Source of the DNA: Telmatactis stephensoni
Taxonomy: Eukaryota; Cnidaria; Anthozoa; Actiniaria; Isophelliidae
Assembly: GCA_029948255.1 (NCBI GenBank)
Contig: JALIZF010001269.1
Coordinates: 145,028-209,027, forward strand
Reading direction: 5' to 3'
DNA: 64,000 nt
Part shown: piece after piece, positions 46,945-59,300 of the stretch
How the letters are laid out: every line of letters starts with the position of its first letter
How positions within the stretch are numbered: the stretch's first letter is position 1
Program-made: the position numbers and the translations under genes
Notes under the pieces: generated by a model
Told to the model about the DNA's origin: nothing
The model's input: the letters and a program-made list of their open reading frames with translations, nothing else
Database searches by the model: none

Positions 46945-49900
46945 AATAAATTGATTTTCGCTCAGTATTGAGCGCGTAATCAACGTCTTTTGTTAACATA
47001 ATAATTGATACATGAATAAATTATTTTTCGCTCAGTATTTACCGCGTAATCAACGTGTTTTAACGTGTTATTCAGCGCGCAATCAATGTCTTTTGTTGAC
47101 AAACATTGAAACAGGAATAAATCATTTTTCGCTCGTTATTGAGCGCGGAATCAAAGTCTTTTGTTGACATAATAATTGAAATATGAATTAATTATTTTTC
47201 GCTTGTTATTGAGCGCGAAATCAATGTCTTTTGTTGACATAATACTTCGAACATGAATTAATTATATTTCGCTCGTTATTGAGCGCGGAATCAAAGTATT
47301 TTGTTGACAATAATTAGAAAATGAATTAATGATTTTTTGCTCAGTATTTAGCACGCAATCAATGTCTTTTGTTGACAAAAAAATTGAAACATGAATAAAT
47401 TATTCTTGCCTCAGTATTCAGCACGCAATCAACGTCTTTTGTTGACATAATAATTGAAACATGAATTAATTATTTTTGCTCGTTATTGAGCGCGCAAGCA
47501 ACGTCTTTTGTTGACATAATAATTTGAACATGAATAAATTATTTTTGGCTCAGTATTCCGCACGCAATCAATGTATTTTGTTGACATAATAATTGAAACA
47601 TGAATTAGTTATTTTTCGCTCGTTATTGAGCGCGGAATCAAAGTCTTTTGTTGACATAATAATTGAAATATGAATTAATTATTTTTCGCTTGTTATTGAG
47701 CGCGCAATCAATGTCTTTTGTTGACATAATAATTGAAACATTAATTATTTTTCGCTCAGTGTTGAGCGCGCAATTAAAGTCTTTTGTTGACAAGAATTGG
47801 AACATGAATAAATTAGTTTTTGCTCGTCATTGAGCGCGCAATCAATGTCTTTTTTAATATTTGACACATGAATAAAATATTTTCGCTCGTTATTGAGCGC
47901 GCAATCAATGTCTTAATGACATAATAATTGAAACATGCATAAATTATTTTTCGCTCAGTATTCAGCGCACAATCGTCTTTTGTTGTCATAATAATTGAAA
48001 CATGAATTAATTATTTTTCGCCTATTATTGAGCGCGCAATGAAAGTCTTTTGTTGACATAATAATTGAAACATGAATAGATTATTTTTCGCTCAGTATTC
48101 AGCACGTAATCAACGCCTTTTGTTGACATAATAATTGAAACATGAATTAATTATTTTTGCTCGTTATTCAGCTCGCAAGCAACGTCTTTTGTTGACATAA
48201 TAATTGGAACATGAATAAATTATTTTTGGCTCAGTATTCAGCATGCAATCAATGTCTTTTGTTGACATAATAATTGAAACATGAATTAATTATTTTTCGC
48301 TCAGTGTTGAGCGCGCAATCGTCTTTTGTTGTCATAATAATTGAAACATGAATAGATTATTTTTCGCTCAGTATTCAGCACGTAATCAACGTCTTTTGTT
48401 GACATAATAATTGAAACATGAATTAATTATTTTTGCTCGTTATTCAGCGCGCAATGAAAGTCTTTTGTTGACATAATAATTGACGCATGAATAAATTATT
48501 TTTCGCTCAGTGTTGAGCGCGCAATCAATGTCTTTTGTTGACATAATAATTGACGCATGAATAAATTATTTTTCGCTCAGGATTCAACACGCAATCAACG
48601 TCTTTTGTTGACATAATAATTGGAACATGAATAATTATTTTTCGCTCAGTATTCAGCACGCAATCAATGCCTTTTGTTGACATAATAATTGCAACATGAA
48701 TAAATTAAGTTTTGCTCGTTATTGAGCGAGGAATCAATGTCTTTTGTTGACAATAATTAAAACATGAATTAATTATTTTTCGCTCAGTATTCAGCACGCA
48801 ATCAATGCCTTTTGTTGACATAATAATTGAAATATGAATTAATTATTTTTCGCTTGTTATTGAGCGCGCAATCAATGTGTTTTGTTGACATAATACTTCG
48901 AACATGAATTAATTATATTTCGCTCGTTATTGAGCGCGAAATCAAAGTCTTTTGTTGACAATAATTAGAAAATGAATTAATGATTTTTTGCTCAGTATTT
49001 AGCACGCAATCAATGTCTTTTGTTGACATAAAAATTGAAACATGAATAAATTATTCTTGGCTCAGTATTCAGCACGCAAGCAACGTCTTTTGTTGACATA
49101 ATAATTGGAACATGAATTATTATTTTTGGCTCAGTATTCCGCATGCAATCAATTTCTTTTGTTGACATAATAATTCAAACATGAATTAGTTATTTTTCGC
49201 TCGTTATTGAGCGCGGAATCAAAGTCTTTTGTTGACATAATAATTGAAATATGAATTAATTATTTTTCGCATGTTATTGAGCGCGCAATCAATGTCTTTT
49301 GTTGACATAATACTCCGAACATGAATTAATTATATTTCGCTCGTTATTGAGCGCGGAATCAAAGTATTTTGTTGACAATAATTAGAAAATGAATTAATGA
49401 TTTTTTGCTCAGTATTTAGCACGCAATCAACGTCTTTTGTTGACATAATAATTGAAACATGAATTAATTATTTTTCGCTCAGTGTTGAGCGCGCAATTAA
49501 AGTCTTTTGTTGACAAGAATTGGAACATGAATAAATTAGTTTTTGCTCGTTATTGAGCGCGCAATCAATGTCTTTTTTAATATTTGACACATGAATAAAA
49601 TATTTTCGCTCGTTATTGAGCGGCAATCAATGTCTTTTGTTGACATAATAATTGAAACATGAATGACATATTTTTTGCTCAGTATTCAGCGCGCAATCAA
49701 TGGCTTTTGTTGACATGATAATTGGCACATGAATAAAGTATTTTCGCTCCGTTTTGAGCGCGCAATCAAAGTCTTGTTGACATAATAATTGACACATAAA
49801 TAAAGTATTTTCGCTCAGTGTTGAGCGCGCAACCAATGTCTTTTGTTGACATAATAATTGAAACGTGAATAAATTATTTTTGGCTCAGTATTCAGCACGC

Positions 49901-52900
49901 AATCAACGTCTTTTGTTGACAATAATTAAGACATGAATGAATTATTTTTTGCTCAGTATTCAGCACGCAATCAACGTTTTTTGTTGACAATAATTAAGAC
50001 ATGAATAAATTATTTTTCTCTCAGTATTCAGCGCGCAATCGTCTTTTGTTGTCATAATAATTGAAACATGAATTAATTATTTTTCGCCTATTATTGAGCG
50101 CGCACTCAAGCATGTTAAGGCCTGGGTTTTTGGCCCATCTGAGAAAAACTATTTTTCTCAATATCGTGACAGGTTTTTGTTTGTATAAGACACAAATCGG
50201 TCTAAGAATTGTATTTTAGATCCTTAACTGTTTACCGTAAAAATTATTGTAATCACGTGACTTATGACGTCATTGAATTGGAAAATAGAAAAAATTAAGC
50301 TAGGTGGCGAGTGTAGTTTGTCTGCCCTTAAAAGTACTATGAATATACACATCATAATAAGCTTTATAAATTCACGTTTGGAATGGTTGGTTCTCGATTT
50401 TGATTAAGGAGATATTGAGTAAAAAGTGATTTGATCATCTGGTCACGTGACCTGTTTTATACTATATCTTCTTAATGAAGAACGTTACTCAACCATTCCA
50501 AACGTGATTTTTTCATGCTTTCAAATTAGACTGTATTTAGGGTATCTGCTATTGTATATCAATATAACTGGCCACCTAGTATTTAAAAGACTGATTTGTT
50601 ACATTTTCTACGACTAACTGATCACGTGACTAGTCTTTCACAAATATTTTGAGTTAAGGCAATCAAGAAACACAAGTTCTATTGATGTGCCAAATTTCAA
50701 ATTGTTTGAATATGTGTGTAGGCTGATACTAAAAATCATACTTTAGTTTAAGAATTTGGCTGCTGACCCAGGCCTTAATGTGCTTGAGCAATGAAAGTCT
50801 TTTGTTGACATAATAATTGAAACATGAATAGATTATTTTTCGCTCAGTATTCAGCACGTAAACAACGTCTTTTGTTGACATAATAATTGAAACATAAATT
50901 AATTATTTTTGCTCGTTATTCAGCTCGCAAGAGACGTCTTTTATTGACATAATAATTGGAACATGAATAAATTATTTTTCGCTCAGTATTCAGCACGCAA
51001 TCATTGTCTTTTGTTGACACAATAACCAATTGAAACATGAATAAATTATTTTTCGCTTAGTATTCAGCGCGCAATCGTCTTTTGTTGTCATAATAATTGA
51101 AACATGAATTAATTATTTTTCGCCTATTATTGAGCGCGCAATGAAAGTCTTTTGTTGACATAATACTTCGAACATGAATTAATTATATTTCGCTCGTTAT
51201 TAAGCGCGGAATCAAAGTATTTTGTTGACAATAATTAGAAAATGAATTAATTTTTTTTGCTCAGTATTTAGCACGCCATCAATGTCTTTTGTTGACATAA
51301 TAATTGAAACATGAATTAATTATTTTTCGCTCAGTATTCAGCACGCAATCATTGTCTTTTGTTGACACAATAACCAATTGAAACATGAATAAATTATTTT
51401 TCGCTTAGTATTCAGCGCGCAATCGTCTTTTATTGTCATAATAATTGAAACATGAATAAATTATTTTTCGCTTAGTATTCAGCGCGCAATCGTCTTTTGT
51501 TGTCATAATAATTGAAACATGAATTAATTATTTTTCGCCTATTATTGAGTGCGCAATGAAAGTCTTTTGTTGACATAATAATTGAAACATGAATTAATTA
51601 TTTTTGCTCGTTATTCAGCTCGCAAGCAACGTCTTTTATTGACATAATAATTGGAACATGAATAAATTATTTTTGGCTCAGTGTTGAGCGCGCAATCAAC
51701 GTCTTTTGTTGACACAATAATTAGAAAATGAATTAATGATTTTTTGCTCAGTATTCAGCACGCAATCAATGTCTTTTGCTGACATAATAATTGAAACATG
51801 AATTAACTATTTTTCGCTCAGTATTCAGCACGCAATCATTGTCTTTTGTTGACACAATAACCAATTGAAACATGAATAAATTATTTTTCGCTTAGTATTC
51901 AGCGCGCAATCGTCTTTCGTTGTCATAATAATTGAAACATGAATTAATTATTTTTCGCCTATTATTGAGCGCGCAATGAATGTCTTTTGTTGACATAATA
52001 ATTGACGCATGAATAAATTATTTTTCGCTCAGTATTCAACACGCAAGCAACGTCTTTTGTTGACATATTAATTGAAACATGAATTAATTATTTTTGCTCG
52101 TTATTGAGCGCGCAAGCAACGTCTTTTGTTGACATAATAATTGGAACATGAATTAATTATTTTTCGCATGTTATTGAGCGCGCAATCAATGTCTTTTATT
52201 GACATAATACTTCGAACATGAATTAATTATATTTCGCTCGTTATTGAGCGCGGAATCAAAGTATTTTGTTGACAATAATTAGAAAATGAATTAATGATTT
52301 TTTGCTCAGTATTTAGCACGCAATCAATGTCTTTTGTTGACATAATAATTGGAACAAGAACAAATTATTTTTGGCTCAGTATTCAGCACGCAATCAATGT
52401 CTTTTTGTTGACAAAAATTGAAACAGGAATAAATCAAAACAGGAATGAATTATTTTTCGCTCAGTATATTCAGCTCGCAAGCAACATCTTTTGTTGACAT
52501 AATAATTGAAACATGAATTAGTTATTTTTCGCTCGTTATTGAGCGCGGAATCAAAGTCTTTTGTTGATATAATAATTGAAATATGAATTAATTATTTTTC
52601 GCTTGTTATTGAGCGCGCAATCAATGTCTTTTGTTGACATAATACTTCGAACATGAATTAATTATTTTTCGCTCAGTGTTGAGCGCGCAATTAAAGTCCT
52701 TTGTTGACAAGAATTGGAACATGAATACATATATGTTTTTGCTCGTTATTGAGCGCGCAATCAATGTCTTTTTTAATAATTGACACATGAATAAAATATT
52801 TTTCGCTCGTTATTGAGCGCGCAATTAATGTCTTTTGTTGACATAATAATTGAAACACGAATGAAATATTTTTTGCTCAGTATTCAGCGCGCAATCAATG

Positions 52901-53457
52901 GCTTTTGTTGACATGATAATTGGCACATGAATAAAGTATTTTCGCTCCGTTTTGAGCGCGCAATGAAAGTCTTTTGTTGACATAATAATTGACACATAAA
53001 TAAAGTATTTTTCGCTCAGTGTTGAGCGCGCAATCATGTCTTTTGTTGACATAATAATTGAAACATGAATAAATATTTTCGCTCAGTATTTATAGCACGC
53101 AATCATTATCTTTTGTTGACACAATAACCAATTGAAACATGAATAAATTATTTTTCGCTCAGTATTCAGCGCGCAATCGTCTTTTGTTGTCATAATAATT
53201 GAAACATGAATTAATTATTTTTCGCCTATTATTGAGCGCGCAATGAAAGTCTTTTGTTGACATAATAATTGAAACATGAATAAATTATTTTTCGCTCAGT
53301 GTTGAGCGCGCAATCAATGTCTTTTGCATATGTCTCGTTTGTAATTTTGTATTTAGTTAAAAAATTTGTTTGTAAAATAAAAATAAAATAAAAAATTGTT
53401 TTTCGCTCATGCATTATTCAGCGCACAATCAATGTCTTTTCTAGGGTCTAGTCCAGA
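46945..53457. repeat. ~70-bp satellite array
   Basis: A monomer of about 70 bp recurs across 6.5 kb, about 80 copies allowing for the 684-bp insertion at 50105-50788. Typical parts are GTCTTTTGTTGACATAATAA, TTGAAACATGAATTAATTAT and TTTTTCGCTCAGTATTCAGC. Monomers alternate between variants such as TTATTGAGCGCGGAATC and CAGTATTCAGCACGCAATC. Multi-monomer blocks recur: the stretch with GACAAGAATTGGAACATG followed by TTTTTTAATATTTGACACAT is near 47785, 49510 and, in altered form, 52705. No conserved frame; not a gene. Confidence 0.95.
50105..50788. mobile_element. TIR element inside the satellite array
   Basis: Ends CTCAAGCATGTTAAGGCCTG and its near-complement CAGGCCTTAATGTGCTTGAG, 684 bp, inserted in a satellite monomer (GAGCGCGCA left, CAATGAAAGTC right). 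A second internal palindrome pairs TTTGGAATGGTTG near 50380 with CAACCATTCCAAACGTGA near 50490. No transposase frame. Confidence 0.85.
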
Positions 53458-53513
53458 TTAGTTAAAAAATTTGTTTGCAAAATAAAAATAAAATAAAAAA
53501 TTGTTTTTCGCTC
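53346..53513. repeat. Tandem ~110-bp duplication at the satellite tail
   Basis: TTAGTTAAAAAATTTGTTTG...AAATAAAAATAAAATAAAAA and TTGTTTTTCGCTCA occur twice (about 53354-53409 and 53459-53513). The following TGCATTATTCAGCGCACAAT segment also occurs twice (53410 and 54533); the second copy is displaced by the inserted element at 53515-54529. Confidence 0.85.
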
Positions 53514-53514
53514 A

Positions 53515-54529
53515 CACGATGGTCGGTTGCTAGGGCTTTTCCTCCCGGAAGCCTCAAAACTGAGAGTTTTAGGACTTAGACAAAAGTAGAATGCATCAAA
53601 TGTGACAAAACGTGGTGGGGAAGTAGGTTGATAAATTACCTGTTAATTGGTGGCAATTACATCTCATGAGACTGCTATTGTGACGTCATTAATGATGTCC
53701 AAATTTGGCATCAGAAAAAAATTCAGGAAAGAAATAGTAAAAAACCAATATTAGTTTTTTCTATAGAATTCTATGATTTCTGGTGAAAACCCCATCTCAA
53801 TCAGATTAAAGGGTGCAAAGTTACAGCTAATGAAAGAAATTCAAATTTCCCGCCAAATGACCATATATGGTCAAAATTAAGGCTATTTAAACGCCAATAC
53901 AATGAATGTATTGGCACAGCGGCAAACACAAAGTTGCATAAAATCAAAATTGTAGTTTTTTCAATTTGGGATGTGTGGTGTTATGACGCGTTTTCGTCAT
54001 GAGATACGTCATTATGACGTCATTATGACGTTTTTGTGACGAAAGTGCGTCATAACACTACACATCCCAAATTGAAAAAACTACAATTTTGATTTTATGC
54101 AACTTTGTGTTTGCCGCTGTGCCAATACATTCATTGTATTGGCGTTTAAATAGCCTTAATTTTGACCATATATGGTCATTTGGCGGGAAATTTGAATTTC
54201 TTTCATTAGCTGTAACTTCGTACCCTTTAATCTGATTGAGATGGGGTTTTCACTATAAACGTTCTTTTTGAGTAGCAAAAATGTCTGTAAAGTTTGAACA
54301 TTGTTTAACAAGTTTTTGATGTTGTTACTAAAAATATGTATCATTTATGACGTCATAATTAAAAAAACTTCCAAAATACCTTTACAATTGTAGAAAAATT
54401 AAGGATTTTCTTTCTAATGAACATGTTCTAATATTTTGCTTCATTTGGAAAATAAATTACTCCTCTGCGAGCCAAAAATTGAATTTAAGAACCTTGCGGG
54501 AGGAAAAGCCCTAGCAACCGACCATCGTG
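53515..54529. mobile_element. TIR element (33-bp TIRs) carrying a ~210-bp-armed hairpin
   Basis: Starts CACGATGGTCGGTTGCTAGG and ends with its exact complement over 33 bp, flanked by TCA (53512-53514, 54530-54532). The neighbouring tandem copy keeps the uninterrupted site CGCTCATGCATTATTCAG. No transposase frame. Inside, about 53783-53992 and 54045-54253 are near-perfect reverse complements. Confidence 0.92.
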
Positions 54530-54567
54530 TCATGCATTATTCAGCGCACAATCAATGTCTTTTCTAG

Positions 54568-54983
54568 GGTCTAGTCCAGACCCAGGCCTCTTTTTATCTC
54601 GCCCCGCTTCAGTAAAAGAGAGTCCACAAGAACTTGCATGCGCATGCGTTACATGATCGAACCAATCAGACACCTTAAAATGTTGGTTTGACCTGGTTGC
54701 AAGGCTGTCGTTCAATATGGCTGTTGTTCACGAATGTTTATCTGAATTAAATCAGCTATATGGCGCTCATTTTGAAAACGAATTCATCGAAGCACTTGTT
54801 GGCCTTTGCATGTACGAAGCACACGTTTTTACCCAAATTGGAGCAAATCCAAACCCTGTATGACTTGTCGAAAGGCCCTGTAACCAGGTCACACCAAAAC
54901 TTTACGGTGTCTGATTGGTTCATGTAACGCATGCGCATGCAAGTTCTTTTGGAACCTAAGCGGAGCGGGGACTAGTACGGACC
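54568..54983. mobile_element. TIR element with ~100-bp inverted ends
   Basis: AAGAACTTGCATGCGCATGC...CCAATCAGACACC on the left is mirrored by GGTGTCTGATTGG...GCATGCGCATGCAAGTTCTT on the right; outer ends GGTCTAGTCC / GGACTAGTACGGACC are looser. About 415 bp with no coding support. Confidence 0.75.
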
Positions 54984-55298
54984 ATGCACTAATTCTTTCT
55001 GTCCCAAATTTATAGCCATTGTTACTAAGATATATACTACAGATGGCATTATTAATCTAAAAAATCATAACATCTTTATTTCCAAACACATCCCTCAGAT
55101 ATAGTAAGTGCTAATCAGTTAATATCATACTGGCGCTAATAACGTACCGCTGTGGAAAATTGCACAGAGCACGATTACACTCAACTGAAATAGTTCTAGA
55201 TTTGCCTGGTCAAGTATTTGAGACCATTAGATTCGAGTACAGGTTCGATTGTATTGAAAGAGTGTGCTTTTTCGTAGGACCTTGTTCTCGCGCAAACC

Positions 55299-55559
55299 AA
55301 AGTTAATAGAGTGGAATGGTTAGGCAACCCATTGTTCTATTCAATGGAGCAAACATGGATGTTGAGTAGGGCTTTGAGAGTGCACAATCTTTTGTTTTAC
55401 CGTCATTTATTATGCTTGATTGAACTGACCCAAACGTTTTCATTGGCTGATTGTCTAATATATGTAGGAATGCTTTTGTTTTGTGCACTTTCACGGTTAG
55501 AAAAATTGAACAAAAAGATAGAACAATGGGTTGCCTAACCATTCCACTCTATTAACTTT
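55299..55559. mobile_element. 261-bp MITE with ~42-bp perfect TIRs
   Basis: AAAGTTAATAGAGTGGAATG...CCCATTGTTCTAT at the left is exactly mirrored at the right (ATAGAACAATGGG...CTATTAACTTT). Confidence 0.9.
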
Positions 55560-56331
55560 GTGCAAACTCATCCCTCTGCTCGAAGGGTACTTCTGAACCC
55601 CAAGTAAAGTGGCTATTAGTTCATTTTCAAGCTGGCATAATTTGTAACACCGCATTGACGAAAATCGTACTCCAGTTAAACTACAAAAAGAGTAAAGAAA
55701 CTTTTGGGTATTTAATGTGTGTTCCCAATGTTCAAAAAGTTAGGGGCAAAAAAACATATTTGCTTCTTTGAAATTAACGTGCAAACCAAATATAATGACT
55801 AAAAAGACCCCAGTGTGATTTCCTTCTTTTGTACTACATTGTTTAGTAATGTTTAGCTAATCGTTTGAGTGACTGAAGCCTAACAAGGGTATTATAAATT
55901 TTTTGAGTCAAAAGCAATGACCGAAAACGCTCGCCGTTTTTACCTCCAAACTTGGACAAAAGAAATTTGAAGCTGCATGAATTTTAAAGTGTGAAAAATC
56001 ATCCTCCGAAACTCGAGGATATCATTCTTTCACTCGTTTTTCACTTGTAGAAGGTTGAGGGTCATTGGAGTGAAAAACGAATGACCAGAAATACATGCCT
56101 AAGTTTTGGAAAAGGCAGGGTCCAGCAACTAAGGCAAAAATAAAAGATTGTACAGACTATGCAAATAATGATCCATACATAGTCACGCCAGACTTGTCAC
56201 GTTCAATAACTGTCACGCTTTCTCTCCGATAAGTCTTATTGTCTCAAGTCAAGGAGACAATTTATAAGCGATTTAAAAAAAAAGCTTAAAAAAGAACTTT
56301 GATGATTGTGATGGTCATCTATTAATAATAG
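55560..56331. other. Intergenic sequence downstream of DLST
   Basis: Between the DLST stop codon (minus strand) and the MITE at 55299-55559. It includes the DLST 3' UTR, but no clear poly(A) signal was assigned. No gene recognised. Confidence 0.4.
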
Positions 56332-59300
56332 CTATAGGTCCATTAAAATAACACGTGGATCTTCAACTGCTGCTTTGATCTTCCTGAGGAATGTTACAGC
56401 CTCTCTGCCATCTATCAGTCGATGGTCATATGTCAAAGCTACATACATCATTGGACGAATTTCAACCTATCATAAAACAAAGAGGGGTTGGGAGACAGGT
56501 ATTGGTAATTTTGTTTGTTAAGGTATCAGTAAAATAGTGGTAGGTAAGGTGTCAGGAAGTGGTTAATAAGGTGTCAGTAAGTGGTTGGTAGGGTGTCAGT
56601 AAGTGGTTGGTAAGGTGTCAGGAAGTGGTTGGTAAAGTGTCAGGAAGTGGTTGGTAAGGTGTCAGGAAGTGGTTGGTAAAGTGTCAGAAGGTAGTTGGTA
56701 AGACTGAGCAAGTGGCTGGTAAGATATCAGTAGGTGGTTGGTAAGGCATCGATAAGTACTTGGTAAGGTGTCAGTAGTTGGTAAGGTGTCAGCGGTTGGT
56801 GAGGTGTGGTTGGTAAGGTGTCAGTAAGTAGTTGGTAAAATGTCCGTAAGTGGTTGGTAAGATATCAGTAGGTGGTTGGTAAAGCATCGATAAGTGGTTG
56901 GTAAGGTTTCAGTAGTTGGTAAGGTGTCAGTGGTTGGTAAGGTGTCAGTAAGTGGTTGGTAAGCAAGAGAGCACGTCAAAATTTTGTTATAATTTTTGCG
57001 TGCTGATTTTTTGTTCGAATCAATAAATAAAATTGCGAAGCGCGAGATGCTCCATGCGTTCCTGGTATAGATCGAAATATGCCAGGCGTTCCTTGTTGCA
57101 ATTTCCGAAGAAAAGGAACGAACTGTGTGAAGAGGCAGCGACAAGAATACTGGTCGGTCAGGAATAATTTCATTCTCTTACAACTTCGTCACAGAGCAGA
57201 TTTCGTATGAGTGTTAACTTATCGTGCCGTTCCGTGACTGTAACCGTGCCGTACTGTGACCGTGTCATTGCCGTGATATCTATAGAGCAGATTTCGTATG
57301 AGTGTGAAATGAAACGTGCCGTGCCGTGACCGTGTCAGTGCTGTGATGTGACCTGTTGTCTATAAAAATATTCGAAATTCCTGCAGTAACCATGCCGTGA
57401 CCGTGCAGTGCTGTTTTCGTAGTCATACGAAATCTATTCTAAAAACATTCGGAATTCCTGCTGTAACCGTGCCAAGACCGTGCGGTGCCGTTTTCACAGT
57501 CATATGAAATCTACTCTAACTTCGTAGAGTTGGAACCCAATTGTCTTTCTGAAGTTTGAAAATCGTCAACAGGTGTAAGCGCAATCACTACAACGAGGAA
57601 CGCCTGGCATATCTCAATCTGTGCAGGAACACCTGCATGTAAGATCAGATCGCGCGCTTCGCAATACTTTTGCAAAAAATAATCAACAAAAAATCAAGCA
57701 AAATTTTGATGTGCTCCATTGTAGTAAGTTGTCTATTTAAATGGTTCATGAAAGTTTACTATAATGCGATAAAATATAAGTGATTTAAAGTACCTTTCCA
57801 TTAACTGCAACTGGTCTATCATTTATAGCATGCATTCCCAGGATAGCGGACTGTGGAGGGTTGATAATTGGTGTACCCATCAATGACCCAAACACTCCTC
57901 CATTAGAGATGGTAAAAGTACCTCCATCCATATCTTCTATCGCAAGCTCATTATTTCTTGCCTAAATGTCCAGAAAACATATCGTTTTAAACAATAACAC
58001 AAGGCAGTTTAATTAAAGGCAAAATAAACTCCAAATGTACCTTTTCTCCTAACTGATTGATAGCTTTTTCAATATCTATATAATTCATTGTCTCCACATT
58101 ACGAATCACGGGAACAACCAGACCCTATGTCCAAAAAATAACCATTTTTAAGAGAATACAAAGGAGAGGGGGAAATGAAATGAAAAAGGGAAATGAATGG
58201 AAAGGAGAGAATAAGAGAAGTGAGTCCTGAGAGGAGAGAGGAGAGGGAGGAGAGGGAGGGGAGGGGAGAGGAGAGGAGAGGAGAGGAGAGGGGAGGGGAG
58301 GAGAGAAAGGGAGAGGGGGGGGGGGGAGAGAGAAGAGAAGAGAAGAGAAGAGAAGAGAGAAGAGAAGAGAAGAGAAGAGAAGAAAAAAAGAGAAGGGAAA
58401 AGAAGAGAGGAGAAGAGAAGGGAAAAGAAGGGAAGGAAAAGAAGAGAAGAGAAGAGAATAGAAGAGAAGAGAAGAGAAGAGAAGAGAAGAGAAGAGAAGA
58501 GAAGAGAAGAGAAGAGAAGAGAAGAGAAGAGAAGAGAAGAGAAGAGAAGAGAAGAGAAGAGAAGAGAAGAGAAGAGAAGAGAAGAGAAGAGAAGAGAAGA
58601 GAAGAGAAGAGAAGAGAAGAGAAGAGAAGAGAAGAGAAGAGAAGAGAAGAGAAGAGAAGAGAAGAGAAGAGAAGAGAAGAGAAGAGAAGAGAAGAGAAGA
58701 GAAGAGAAGAGAAGAGAAGAGAAGAGAAGAGAAAAGAGAAGAGAAAGAAGAGAGAAGTTTGTCACTGTTTGAAAATGTACCTTAGGAGTAGAGACTGCAA
58801 CACTAATATCCACATAGTCTCTATATACAATTTCATTGCCTTCAATAACTGAAACAAAACAAATTCAGCTACTGTTACTGACCAATCAAAATGTCATTGA
58901 AGATAGACAATACAGCCTCAATACACAAAAGAGAATATACCTGCATTAACTACAGGTTCAGATTGAAGAGCAAAAGCTGCAGCTTTCACAAATGCTGACA
59001 TAAAACCAAGTTTGATTCCATGCTTCTTGAAAAAGGCATCCTTGTGGGTTTTGCGCATTTCCATGATGTTGCTGATAGGAAAAACAACAATTTGTCATCA
59101 TAACTAATACTGATTAAAAAGGAGGAGGGAGGGAGGAGGGAGGGGAGGGAGGGAGGGAGGGAGGGAGGGAGGGAGGGAGGGAGGGAGGGAGGGAGGGAGG
59201 GAGGGAGGGAGGGAGGGGAGGGAGGGAGGGAGAGGGAGGGAGGGAGGAGGGAGGGAGGGAGGGAGGGAGGGAGAGGAGGGAGGGAGGAAGGAGGAGGATG

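Noticed and set aside
46945..53457. CRISPR-like array
   Set aside because: Regular spacing is due to ~70-bp satellite monomers with no unique spacers, in an intron-bearing animal genome.
58148..58852. Frames of about 220 codons on both strands (LFSS and REEKR repeats)
   Set aside because: They translate a pentanucleotide microsatellite inside a DLST intron; both strands are open only because the repeat lacks stop codons.
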